Notes under the pieces: generated by a model
The model's input: only the letters and a program-made list of their open reading frames with translations
The model's database searches: none
Told to the model about the DNA's origin: nothing
In this document: one piece after another, positions 35,701-43,824 of the stretch
Layout: every line of letters starts with the position of its first letter
How positions within the stretch are numbered: position 1 is the stretch's first letter
Position numbers and translations under genes: made by a program
Source of the DNA: Mycolicibacterium gilvum
GTDB lineage: Bacteria > Actinomycetota > Actinomycetes > Mycobacteriales > Mycobacteriaceae
DNA length: 64,000 nucleotides
Assembly: GCF_900454025.1 (NCBI RefSeq)
Contig: NZ_UGQM01000001.1
Span: forward strand, 2,232,001-2,296,000
Direction: 5' to 3'

Positions 35701-36800
35701 GGAGCGCCGCGCACGACAGTGCTGCGCACGGTGGGGGCCTGCGGGTTGTCGAGCCACCGCACCACGACGAACCCGCGGCGCCGGCCGCCGGTATCGAGCC
35801 AATGGCCGTGCCCGAAGTCTCTGGCGCCGATGGCGATTCGCACCTGGCCGGCCGAATCGGGGCGCACTCCCGCGTTGGTGACCGAGCCTCCCTGCCGGCG
35901 GGGTGCGACGCATTCGTGCCAGACGCTCTCCAGGGCGACATTCCAGTAGCGGGTGTCGGGCGGTGTGAACTCCAGAACCAGAGTTTCGTCGGAGTCCAGT
36001 GCGAAGGACCCGATCATGTACAGGTTGTCGGGGGTGGTGTCGGCGCTGCCGAGTTCGGCGGCCTCGGCGGTGACCAGAACGTTGGGCCGGGTCAGCAGTT
36101 CGGGCTTGATGGTGCGGTGCAGCGTGGTGAGCTTGACGATCGTCCACGCCATCGCCGTGAACGTCTCTGCCAGAGCCGGATCCGAAAGGGGTTCCGCGGG
36201 CCGGCTGTCGAGGCATTCGATGGTCATCATCGCGGCGAGTTCGCTGTCGAAGTCGGCGATGTACTCGCGCACCACGATGGAGGTCGCATCCGCGGGGATC
36301 TGCACCCACTGGGCTGCGCCGAGCACCTCGGGCGCCGGCTCGTGTGCGGACAGGAGGAAGTTGAACGTGCCTCTGCTGCAGTGTAATTCGCGATCGCTGA
36401 GGTAGGCGGCCATCCGGCGGGGATTCATCCCGGAGCCCGCAAGCACCTGGAAGCCGAGATAGGCCGAGTCACCCCGGCTTCCGATCACGCGGTAGGTGCG
36501 GTCGCCCCGGATCATCGCCAGCAGATACCTGCCGTCGGGATTGGAACCGCCGAGCAGGCGGGTGTCGGTGCTCATCTCGAAGAAGCGCGGCCGCTGCGGG
36601 TCGGCTTCGACGGTCATCTCGGTGCACAGCGCGGTGACCTTGGCCAGCACGCTGAGCCCTTCCAGCAGCTCGCGCTCGCTGGTCGCGTCCTCGATGACGG
36701 TCTTGGTCAGATCGGCGAGCATCTGCTGGACGAACGTCCATGCCCCGAGGCTTGCCGCCGCCGCTTCCCTGACGTTGCCATCCGCATCCATGTGAGACAT
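35697..36800 (-). CDS. DUF1214 domain protein
   Basis: 367 residues. The C-terminal third (about 235-350) is the DUF1214 domain: NLYMIGSFALDSDETLVLEFTPPDTRYWNV and the final RRRGFVVVRWLDNPQAP; the middle holds a DUF1254-like beta region. Biochemical function is not known. Start is either the ATG at 36800 or the one at 36791; the operator palindrome overlaps both. It is followed by a coupled sulfotransferase gene and is divergent from a TetR gene, its probable regulator. Confidence 0.82.
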   Translation of the reverse strand: MSHMDADGNVREAAAASLGAWTFVQQMLADLTKTVIEDATSERELLEGLSVLAKVTALCTEMTVEADPQRPRFFEMSTDTRLLGGSNPDGRYLLAMIRGDRTYRVIGSRGDSAYLGFQVLAGSGMNPRRMAAYLSDRELHCSRGTFNFLLSAHEPAPEVLGAAQWVQIPADATSIVVREYIADFDSELAAMMTIECLDSRPAEPLSDPALAETFTAMAWTIVKLTTLHRTIKPELLTRPNVLVTAEAAELGSADTTPDNLYMIGSFALDSDETLVLEFTPPDTRYWNVALESVWHECVAPRRQGGSVTNAGVRPDSAGQVRIAIGARDFGHGHWLDTGGRRRGFVVVRWLDNPQAPTVRSTVVRGAP

Positions 36801-36807
36801 AGTCTCA
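36793..36807. promoter_or_regulatory. Perfect 15-base palindrome, candidate TetR operator
   Basis: TGAGACATAGTCTCA has perfect 6-base arms around a 3-base centre. It lies between and overlaps the divergent starts of the DUF1214 gene and the TetR gene, 3 bases before the ATG at 36810. A further GTCTCA half-site follows at about 36816. A repressor bound here would block both start regions. Confidence 0.6.
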
Positions 36808-36809
36808 TC

Positions 36810-37412
36810 ATGGACGCAGTCTCAGGTCCGAAATCGGGGGAAAGCCTGACGGTCCGCAGGCAGCGCGCGACGAAGGCCCGCATCGCCGCCGCGGCCGCCG
36901 AGGCGGTGGCCGCCCACGGCCTGGCGGGGGCGACGATCGAGCACATCGCCGCGGCCGCCGAGGTCGGCCGCGCGACCTTCTTCCGTTATTTCAGCGCCAA
37001 AGAGGATGCGGTGGTCGAGGGGATGGCGGCGCACTGGCTCGATGCCATCGCCGACGCCATCGCCGCCCAACCGCCGGAGCTGGCCGCCGACGCCGCGGTG
37101 GTCGCGGCGTTCCAGGATCTCGGGCACGGCTTCGAGGCGGTCAGCGACCAGGTGCGCGAACTCGCGGTGATGACGCGGTCGTCACCGGTGTTCAGCGCGT
37201 GGACGCTACAGCTGTATCTGCGCTACGAGGCCGCGATCGCCGACCTGGTCGGCATTCGGATGGCCGACCCGGCGCCCGACGACCCCCGGCCCCGGCTACT
37301 GGGAGCGCTGGCGATGGCCTCGGTGCGGATCGCGCTGGACGACTGGCTGGTGCACGGCGGCTCGCTGCCCGAGCGGGTGCGCACGGCACTCGCGTCGCTG
37401 CACGTCCGTTAG
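36810..37412 (+). CDS. TetR-family transcriptional regulator
   Basis: 200 residues from the ATG at 36810; an in-frame GTG at 36792 would extend it through the operator. The helix-turn-helix is ATIEHIAAAAEVGRATFFRYF (residues about 40-60), followed by KEDAVVEGM and a helical ligand domain. Divergent from the DUF1214/sulfotransferase pair, so it is likely both their repressor and its own. Its stop overlaps the end of the convergent thioesterase gene by 4 bases. Confidence 0.9.
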   Translation: MDAVSGPKSGESLTVRRQRATKARIAAAAAEAVAAHGLAGATIEHIAAAAEVGRATFFRYFSAKEDAVVEGMAAHWLDAIADAIAAQPPELAADAAVVAAFQDLGHGFEAVSDQVRELAVMTRSSPVFSAWTLQLYLRYEAAIADLVGIRMADPAPDDPRPRLLGALAMASVRIALDDWLVHGGSLPERVRTALASLHVR

Positions 37413-37795
37413 CGCGGGTCGAGCACCGCGAAGCTGACGGTGGCACGCGCGGCGAGGCGATCGCGGGCGACATCGATCACGTCCACCGCGATCACCGACA
37501 CCCGTCGTCCGGCCCGGACCACGGTGGCCACAGCGCGCGCCGGACCCTCCAGCACGGGCGCCAGATAGTGGATCGTCAGGTCGGCGGTGGTGACGTCCTG
37601 ACCCGGACCGACGTGGCGGTCGGCGAGCCTGCCTGCGGCGATGTCGATGAGCGTGGCGACCAGACCGCCCTGCAGGGCGCCGCGCCGGTTCACCAGATCC
37701 GGCCGGTTGTCGAGCTCGATGACCATCCGCTCATCGGTGTCCTCGACGTCACGGAAATCCAGCTGGGCGAACAAATGGCCCGGGGTGACCTGCAT
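37409..37795 (-). CDS. PaaI-type hotdog thioesterase
   Basis: 128 residues, one hotdog domain. Family landmarks are NRRGALQGGLVATLIDIAAG near residue 51 (catalytic Asp/Glu region around the G-G-x-x-A-T-L-x-D pattern), TTADLTIHYLAPVLEGPARAVATVVRAGRRVSVIAVD near 82-115 (only key positions named: HYLAP and GRR). It would hydrolyse an acyl-CoA. It is divergent from the methionine aminopeptidase gene with 22 bases between starts. Confidence 0.87.
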   Translation of the reverse strand: MQVTPGHLFAQLDFRDVEDTDERMVIELDNRPDLVNRRGALQGGLVATLIDIAAGRLADRHVGPGQDVTTADLTIHYLAPVLEGPARAVATVVRAGRRVSVIAVDVIDVARDRLAARATVSFAVLDPR

Positions 37796-37817
37796 GGCGG
37801 AACGCTAGCATTACTAC

Positions 37818-38675
37818 ATGTCTGTACGGACCGCCCTCCGACCCGGCACGGTCTCGCCGATGCTGGCGGTGCCCAAGTCGATCGACCGCCCCGAGTACGT
37901 CGGTAAGCCGACCGCCCGAGAGGGCAGCGAGCCGTGGGTCCAGACCCCCGAGGTCATCGAGAAGATGCGAGTCGCCGGACGCATCGCCGCCGGCGCGCTG
38001 GCCGAGGCCGGCAAGGCCGTCGCACCGGGAGTGACCACCGACCGGCTCGACCGGATCGCCCACGACTACATGGTCGACCACGGCGCCTACCCGTCGACGC
38101 TCGGCTACAAGGGCTTCCCCAAGTCGTGCTGCACCTCGCTGAACGAGGTCATCTGCCACGGAATCCCGGACTCCACCGTCATCGAGGACGGCGACATCGT
38201 CAACATCGACGTCACGGCCTACATCGACGGCGTCCACGGCGACACCAACGCGACGTTCCTCGCCGGCAACGTCTCCGAGGAGCACCGCCTGCTCGTCGAG
38301 CGCACCCACGAGGCCACGATGCGGGCGATCAAGGCGGTCAAGCCGGGACGCGCGCTGTCGGTCGTCGGGCGGGTGATCGAAGCGTACGCGAATCGCTTCG
38401 GCTACAACGTTGTTCGCGACTTCACCGGGCACGGGATCGGCACCACCTTCCACAACGGGTTGGTGGTCCTGCACTACGATCAGCCGTCGGTGCAGACAGT
38501 TCTCGAGCCCGGGATGACGTTCACGATCGAACCGATGATCAACCTGGGCAGTCTGGACTACGAGATCTGGGACGACGACTGGACGGTCGCGACCAGGGAC
38601 AAGAAGTGGACCGCGCAGTTCGAGCACACGCTCGTGGTCACCGAATCCGGCGCGGAGATCCTGACCCAGCTGTGA
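37818..38675 (+). CDS. map: Methionine aminopeptidase, type I
   Basis: 285 residues, with the N-terminal extension (about 1-40, including a proline-rich [13 protein letters not shown]) typical of mycobacterial MapB (Rv2861c). The five metal ligands are visible: Asp in [10 protein letters not shown], Asp in HGDTNATF, His in GHGIGTTFH, Glu in FTIEPM and Glu in QFEHTLVV. It removes the initiator Met from nascent proteins. Gene order matches M. tuberculosis. A short lipoprotein gene follows 20 bases later. Confidence 0.95.
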   Translation: MSVRTALRPGTVSPMLAVPKSIDRPEYVGKPTAREGSEPWVQTPEVIEKMRVAGRIAAGALAEAGKAVAPGVTTDRLDRIAHDYMVDHGAYPSTLGYKGFPKSCCTSLNEVICHGIPDSTVIEDGDIVNIDVTAYIDGVHGDTNATFLAGNVSEEHRLLVERTHEATMRAIKAVKPGRALSVVGRVIEAYANRFGYNVVRDFTGHGIGTTFHNGLVVLHYDQPSVQTVLEPGMTFTIEPMINLGSLDYEIWDDDWTVATRDKKWTAQFEHTLVVTESGAEILTQL

Positions 38676-38695
38676 GGCGTCGGTAGCCTGAGCCC

Positions 38696-39355
38696 ATGAC
38701 CAGGCGTGCGGCGATCGCGGCGATCGCGGCGTGCCTGCTCAGCGGATGTGGTCACGACACCACCGGAACGGCCACCTGGCCCGGCGCGCGCCTGGAGAAG
38801 GCGGTGCTGACCGAGGCCGACTTCCCGTCCGGCGTGGTTTTCGAGCGCATCACCCGCGATCCGGCCGACGGCGACGACGCCGCCGGGCCGCCGCCGATGC
38901 TGTCGGAGCCCGAAGGGTGCACCGACGGTCTCACCCGGGATATCGCCGGCGATGCCGAGCGCGGCCCGGGCAGCGCGGTCGAATACGTGGTCGTCTACGA
39001 CGGGGCGCGAATGGTCATCACGGTGCTGTCGTGGCGCCTCGATCTCGACCGGCTCGCCGCGACCGCGCAGCGGTGCGCCGAGTACCGGACCTTCTTCGAC
39101 GAATCCGATCCCGGCGTCGCGATGACGACGACGCCGGTGCCCGTCTCGCGTGCCGACGCGCTGGCCTATGAGCAGACGATGTACCTGCCGGGTCAGGAGA
39201 CCAGCGTGTACTTCGCGTTCGAGAACGTCGGCGCCATGGCCGTCTTCGGCATCGCGTTCCCGACGCCCGATCCCTCTATTCCGGTCAAAGGTGCGCTCCC
39301 GCAGACCTTTCTGGACATCACCGCCAAGCAGGCCGAGCGCGCGCGGACGGTCTGA
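38696..39355 (+). CDS. Lipoprotein of unknown function
   Basis: 219 residues. A short signal peptide ends in the lipobox LLSGC (Cys near residue 18). The mature part is beta-rich with FPSGVVFERI near residue 42, two Cys (in EGCTDG and QRCAEY) that could form a disulfide, and TFLDITAKQAERAR at the C-terminus. The pattern recalls DUF5642-like mycobacterial lipoproteins, but I am not certain. It sits 20 bases after map and may be cotranscribed. Confidence 0.75.
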   Translation: MTRRAAIAAIAACLLSGCGHDTTGTATWPGARLEKAVLTEADFPSGVVFERITRDPADGDDAAGPPPMLSEPEGCTDGLTRDIAGDAERGPGSAVEYVVVYDGARMVITVLSWRLDLDRLAATAQRCAEYRTFFDESDPGVAMTTTPVPVSRADALAYEQTMYLPGQETSVYFAFENVGAMAVFGIAFPTPDPSIPVKGALPQTFLDITAKQAERARTV

Positions 39356-39404
39356 CGCCCGCAAAGCACCTCGCCGACGCACGTCCGCCCTGTAGCGTGG
39401 CGCA

Positions 39405-39968
39405 ATGCCCACTCCGATGGTGACCGTTGACGGCTTCGGTGTGCCCGTCGAGGTCACCGGACCGGACAAAGGATCCGTCGTCGTGCTGCTCGGCGCGGCG
39501 CATCAGGCACCGGCCGCCTACGAGGGCATCTGCCAACGGTTGCACACGGCGTCGCTGAAGACCGTTGTCATCGGGGCGGATCCGCGGCTGACCGCCAAAT
39601 CGGTGATCAGCATCCTCGACGAGGTGGAGGTCCGGTGGGCCCTGCTCGTCGGGGACCGGCACGGCGGCGAAATCGCATGGGACCTCGCAGCGACCCGGCT
39701 CGACCGCTTCATCGGCCTGGTGGTGATCGACCGGGGCCATCCCCGTGTCGCGGACCTGACGGGCGCGGTGCGCGACGAGCACTGTCCGCCGGTGGAACTG
39801 AACACCACAGCCCTGGTGAGCACCAGCGCCGCCCGTGCGGTGGCCAAAGCCAGCCAGCGTTTCGTATACGGCGAGTACCGCATCGTCGATCTGCTGGGCC
39901 GGCGCAACGCCGCGGATTCGACAGCTCAGCTGGCCGCCGAGATCGTGATGCGCACCAGCACCTGGTGA
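39405..39968 (+). CDS. Alpha/beta-hydrolase-like protein, apparently without nucleophile
   Basis: 187 residues, shorter than a full alpha/beta hydrolase. The N-terminus VVVLLGAAHQAPAAYEGICQRL resembles the oxyanion strand-helix of the fold, and WALLVGDRHGGEIAWDLA is at the nucleophile-elbow position, where G-x-S-x-G would be expected; here it reads GDRHG, with no Ser or Cys. It may be a non-enzymatic relative or use another residue. Convergent with ngg, 7 bases apart. Confidence 0.7.
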   Translation: MPTPMVTVDGFGVPVEVTGPDKGSVVVLLGAAHQAPAAYEGICQRLHTASLKTVVIGADPRLTAKSVISILDEVEVRWALLVGDRHGGEIAWDLAATRLDRFIGLVVIDRGHPRVADLTGAVRDEHCPPVELNTTALVSTSAARAVAKASQRFVYGEYRIVDLLGRRNAADSTAQLAAEIVMRTSTW

Positions 39969-39975
39969 CGGTGCG

Positions 39976-41742
39976 TCAGGACTGGACCTCGTCGGGGGTC
40001 CACGCCTGCGGCAGCCCCGGCTGGTTCGGAAACAGGAAATCCACGAATGCCTGTGCGGTGGGCTGTGGTTCGTGGTTGGCCAGCCCCGGGCGTTCGTTGG
40101 CCTCGATGAACGCGTACTCGGGTTTGGTCACATCGGGCACGAGCAGGTCGATGCCGGTGACCGGGATGCCGATGGCGGCTGCGGCCGCGACCGCCACCCG
40201 GCACAGCTCGGGATGCACGGTGGCGGTGACGTCGTGGATCGTGCCGCCCTGGTGCAGGTTCGCGGTGCGGCGCACCCGCAGGCGCTCACCCTCGGGCAGG
40301 ACGTCGTCGAACGTGTAACCGGCTTCGCGCACGGTGTTCTCGGTGACCGCGTCGATCGGGATCTGCGACTCGCCACCGGTGGCCGCCGCCCGGCGCCGGC
40401 TCTGGGTCTCGATCAGTTCGCGGATGGTGTGTCGGCCGGTCCCGGTGATCTCGGCGGGCATGCGCAGCGCCGCGGCGACGACCTTGCCGTCGATGACCAC
40501 GAGTCGCAGATCGTCGCCCTCGGCGCGCTGTTCGATGAGCACCTCGGGGTGCTGCTCGCGGGCCCGGGCCAGCGCGGCGTCGAGTTCCTCGGCGCTGTCC
40601 ACGCCGACGGTGATGCCTTTGCCCTGCTCTCCGCGGGTGGGTTTGACCACGACGTCGCCGACCTCGGCGAGGAAATCGTGATCGGCCTGATCGAAGGTGG
40701 CGAGGCGGCCCTTGGGCACGGTGATTCCGGCCTCGGACACGATGCGCCGGGTGAGCCGCTTGTCGTCGCACCGGGCCATGGCGACCGCCGAGGTGTATTC
40801 GGACAGCGACTCACGGGTCACGACGGTCCGGCCGCCGTGCGAGAGGCGCATCTCGCCCGCCTCGGCGTCGAGGACCTCGACCCAGATGCCCCGGCGCATC
40901 GCCTCATCGGCCAGGATCCGCGCATACGGGTTGAGGTCGTCGACCGTCTCCGGGGGATGGGTGAACAGCGGTTCGTTGATCGCGTTCTTGCGCTTGACCG
41001 CCATCACCGGAACCCGTGCGAATCCGAGCTTCTCGTACAGGGCGATCGCGGCGACGTTGTCGTGGGCCACCGACAGGTCCATGTAGGCCCGTCCGCGGTC
41101 GCGGTAGAGCGAGGCCAGGGCGCGCGTGAGGGCAGCGCCCACGCCGGGCAGCGCGGCCGTCGGATCCACGGCGAGCGTCCACAGGCTCGACCCGTTCTCC
41201 GGGTCGGAGAACAACGCGACGTGATCGACCCCGGTGACCGTGCCGAGCACGGTGCCGTCCTCGTCGCTGACCGCGACCAGGTAGTCGACCGACGGCTGTT
41301 CACGGTGGTTGTCCCACAACACATCCGTCGGCGCGGGCACCATCCCGCACCGCAGGTAGACGCGGTTCATCTCGTCGGCGTCGGCGCGCTCGGCCAGGGT
41401 GCGCACCCGGAACCCGGTGGGCGTGGAGCCGCTGTCCTCGACCTCGGCGAACCGCAGGCGGTAGGTGTGGCTGGGGTCGATGAACAGTTCGGCCGGCGCC
41501 TTGGACACCAGCACGTGCGGCTCGCGCGCGTAGATACAGATGTCGCGACGACCCTGCCCCTCCTGGCGCAGCACCTCGGCGAGCCGCTCGGGGTCGGCGA
41601 AGGTCTGCCCGAAGATCAGACGGCCCCAACCGAGTTCGAGCACGACATCGTCGGCCATCGAGTCCAGCTGATCGGCGGTCGCGGCCTCGTGCAGTGCGAG
41701 GGTGATCGCTTCGGGGTTGTCCGCGGTGGGATCGGCGGTCAT
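39976..41742 (-). CDS. ngg: N-acetylglutaminylglutamine synthetase (GNAT plus ATP-grasp)
   Basis: 588 residues from the ATG at 41742, which overlaps the asnO stop (ATGA). The N-terminal part (about 100-255) is a GNAT domain (LWTLAVDPTAALPGVGAALTRAL, then AAIALYEKLGFARV); the C-terminal part (about 300-575) is ATP-grasp, with VVVKPTRGEQGKGITVGV and FIEANERPGL. This two-domain architecture is specific to the enzyme that joins and acetylates two glutamines for the osmolyte NAGGN. It works with the amidotransferase AsnO next to it. Probably induced by salt in other bacteria; no control site recognised here. Confidence 0.9.
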   Translation of the reverse strand: MTADPTADNPEAITLALHEAATADQLDSMADDVVLELGWGRLIFGQTFADPERLAEVLRQEGQGRRDICIYAREPHVLVSKAPAELFIDPSHTYRLRFAEVEDSGSTPTGFRVRTLAERADADEMNRVYLRCGMVPAPTDVLWDNHREQPSVDYLVAVSDEDGTVLGTVTGVDHVALFSDPENGSSLWTLAVDPTAALPGVGAALTRALASLYRDRGRAYMDLSVAHDNVAAIALYEKLGFARVPVMAVKRKNAINEPLFTHPPETVDDLNPYARILADEAMRRGIWVEVLDAEAGEMRLSHGGRTVVTRESLSEYTSAVAMARCDDKRLTRRIVSEAGITVPKGRLATFDQADHDFLAEVGDVVVKPTRGEQGKGITVGVDSAEELDAALARAREQHPEVLIEQRAEGDDLRLVVIDGKVVAAALRMPAEITGTGRHTIRELIETQSRRRAAATGGESQIPIDAVTENTVREAGYTFDDVLPEGERLRVRRTANLHQGGTIHDVTATVHPELCRVAVAAAAAIGIPVTGIDLLVPDVTKPEYAFIEANERPGLANHEPQPTAQAFVDFLFPNQPGLPQAWTPDEVQS

Positions 41743-43544
41743 GCGGCGGCGCCGGTGATGCCGTGGCGCTGCAACCACAGTTCCAGCAGCGCGATCTGCC
41801 AGAGTTCGTTGCCCCGCAACGGCGTCAGCCTGCCGTTGGGATCGGCCAGCAGCCGCTCGACCGCGTCCGGCCGGAACAGGCCGCGTTCCTTGGCCACCGG
41901 CGCGTAGAGCGCGTCACGGACCAGCTCCAGATACGGACCCTCCAGGTGCGTCAGCGCCGGGACCGGGAAATAGCCCTTCGGCCGGTCGATGACCTCGGAC
42001 GGAATGACCTGGCGCGCAGCCTGTTTGAGGACGCCCTTGCCCTCGTGGGCAGTCTTGTACTGCGGCGGGCAGGTGGCGGCGAGCTCGACGAGCTCGTGGT
42101 CGAGGAACGGGACGCGGCCCTCCAGGCCCCACGCCATCGTCATGTTGTCCACGCGCTTGACCGGGTCGTCGACCAACATCACCGTGGTGTCCAGACGCAG
42201 CGCGCGGTCGACCCCGGTCTCGGCACCGGCCCGGGCGAAGTGCTCGGTGACGAACAACTCGCTCGGGTCGTCGCCGGTGAGGTAGCCCGGCGCCACGATG
42301 TCGGCGTAACCCGCCCGGTCGCGGTCGAAGAACGCCCCGCGGTAGCTGGCGACCGAGCCTTCCAGCGATGCGGCCGCCGGCTCGCCCATCGGCGGATACC
42401 AGTGGTAGCCGGCGAACACCTCGTCGGCGCCCTGACCCGACTGCACGACCTTGACGTGCTTGGCGACCTCCTGGCTGAGCAGATAGAACGCCACGCAGTC
42501 GTGGCTGACCATCGGCTCGCTCATCGCGCCGATCGCACCGTCGAGGGCGGGCAGCATGCGGGCGGTGTCGATGCGGATCTGGTGATGGTCGGTGCCGAAG
42601 CGTTGGGCGATGATGTCGGAGTACTTGAACTCGTCGCCGGCGACGCCGTTGACCGACTCGAAGCCGATCGAGAAGGTCGCCAGGCCGTGCTGGCCGGCCT
42701 CGGCGAGCAGACCGACGATCAGGCTGGAGTCGACCCCGCCCGAGAGCAGGCAGCCGACGGGGACGTCGGCGACCAGGCGTCGCTTCACGGCGGTCCGCAG
42801 CGAGTCGAGAGTCGCTTCCTCCCAGTCCTTCTCGGACCAGTCGGCCCGGTCGGCATGCCGGGTGAAGTCGGGCTCCCAGTAGGTGGTCGTCGTGATCCTG
42901 CCATCCGGCTCGATCGCCATCAGCGACGCCGGCGGAAGCTTCGTGACACCGCGCAGGATGGTGTGCGGCGCGGGCACCACGGAATGGAACGTCATGTAGT
43001 GGTGCAGTGCGACGGGATCGATGCGGGTGTCGACACCGCCGCCGGCGAGCAGCGCGGGCAGCGACGACGCGAACCGGATCCGGTCCGGGGTCAGGGTGAG
43101 GTAGAGGGGCTTGATGCCGAGGCGGTCGCGGCCCAGCAGCACGCGTCCACTGTCACGTTCCACGATCGCGAAGGCGAACATGCCCTTGAGGTGATCGACG
43201 AAGCGGTCACCCCAGTGGTGGTAACCCTTCAGCAGCACCTCGGTGTCGCTGTGGGAGAAGAAGCGGTAGCCGTGACCGGCGAGCTCGTCGCGCAACTCCT
43301 CGTAGTTGTAGATGCAGCCGTTCCAGGCGATCGTCAGACCGAGATCGGAGTCGACCATCGGCTGGGCGCCCGCCTCGGTGAGATCGATGATCTTGAGGCG
43401 CCGGTGGCCCAGGGCCACCCGGCCCTGCGACCAGGCGCCGGCGGCGTCGGGACCGCGGGGGACCATGACCTCGGCCATGGCTGCGACAGCTCGGACATCT
43501 GGGCTTGTGCCGTCGAGTCTTACCTCGCCGGTGGCTCCACACAC
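41739..43544 (-). CDS. asnO: N-acetylglutaminylglutamine amidotransferase (AsnB-like)
   Basis: 601 residues. The GTG at 43544 was chosen because it puts the nucleophile Cys at residue 2 (MCGATGEVRL), as in all glutamine-hydrolysing class II amidotransferases; longer starts would bury it. The N-terminal glutaminase (about 1-210) includes RGPDAAGAW and WNGCIYNYEELRDEL; the C-terminal synthetase has the ATP loop LLSGGVDSSLI near residue 268. It amidates the C-terminus of N-acetylglutaminylglutamine. It is the first gene of the asnO-ngg pair. Confidence 0.9.
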   Translation of the reverse strand: MCGATGEVRLDGTSPDVRAVAAMAEVMVPRGPDAAGAWSQGRVALGHRRLKIIDLTEAGAQPMVDSDLGLTIAWNGCIYNYEELRDELAGHGYRFFSHSDTEVLLKGYHHWGDRFVDHLKGMFAFAIVERDSGRVLLGRDRLGIKPLYLTLTPDRIRFASSLPALLAGGGVDTRIDPVALHHYMTFHSVVPAPHTILRGVTKLPPASLMAIEPDGRITTTTYWEPDFTRHADRADWSEKDWEEATLDSLRTAVKRRLVADVPVGCLLSGGVDSSLIVGLLAEAGQHGLATFSIGFESVNGVAGDEFKYSDIIAQRFGTDHHQIRIDTARMLPALDGAIGAMSEPMVSHDCVAFYLLSQEVAKHVKVVQSGQGADEVFAGYHWYPPMGEPAAASLEGSVASYRGAFFDRDRAGYADIVAPGYLTGDDPSELFVTEHFARAGAETGVDRALRLDTTVMLVDDPVKRVDNMTMAWGLEGRVPFLDHELVELAATCPPQYKTAHEGKGVLKQAARQVIPSEVIDRPKGYFPVPALTHLEGPYLELVRDALYAPVAKERGLFRPDAVERLLADPNGRLTPLRGNELWQIALLELWLQRHGITGAAA

Positions 43545-43824
43545 GTGATCGACCCTACTCTGTGGCGGCTGAACGGGCAGGCCCTGCATCTGGCCTGGGG
43601 CAACCGTGCCACGCGAGGTAGCTCGGCAGCGCCGTCGTTAATTACCCCCGCACCCTCGGGCCAAACCGGCCGCGCGGAAATCAAGATCGAGACAGTCGTC
43701 ACAGGGACGCGTGCGCTGAATTCTTTCGACAAACCGGTCGTCTATTGGTTGGTTGCCCTACCTTTGGACAGGGAAAAGGGTTCATGGGATCGTGACAGAC
43801 CGTACGAAGGGCAGGCTTGAGCTG
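43545..43824. other. 280-base divergent intergenic region (asnO / glnA4)
   Basis: It must hold the promoters for asnO (minus) and glnA4 (plus). It is less GC-rich than its flanks, with AT patches around TTAATTAC (43637-43644) and GTCTATTGGTTGG (43739-43751). No clear GlnR box (GTNAC/GAAAC pair) was found. An alternative in-frame GTG for glnA4 exists at 43792. Confidence 0.6.

Noticed and set aside
41763..43820. A 685-codon open frame on the plus strand, opposite asnO
   Set aside because: The minus strand encodes a complete amidotransferase with Cys2 and ATP loop; the plus frame has no recognisable domain.
43545..43824. GlnR binding site before glnA4
   Set aside because: No pair of GTNAC and GAAAC half-sites at the right spacing was found; TTAATTAC alone is not enough.
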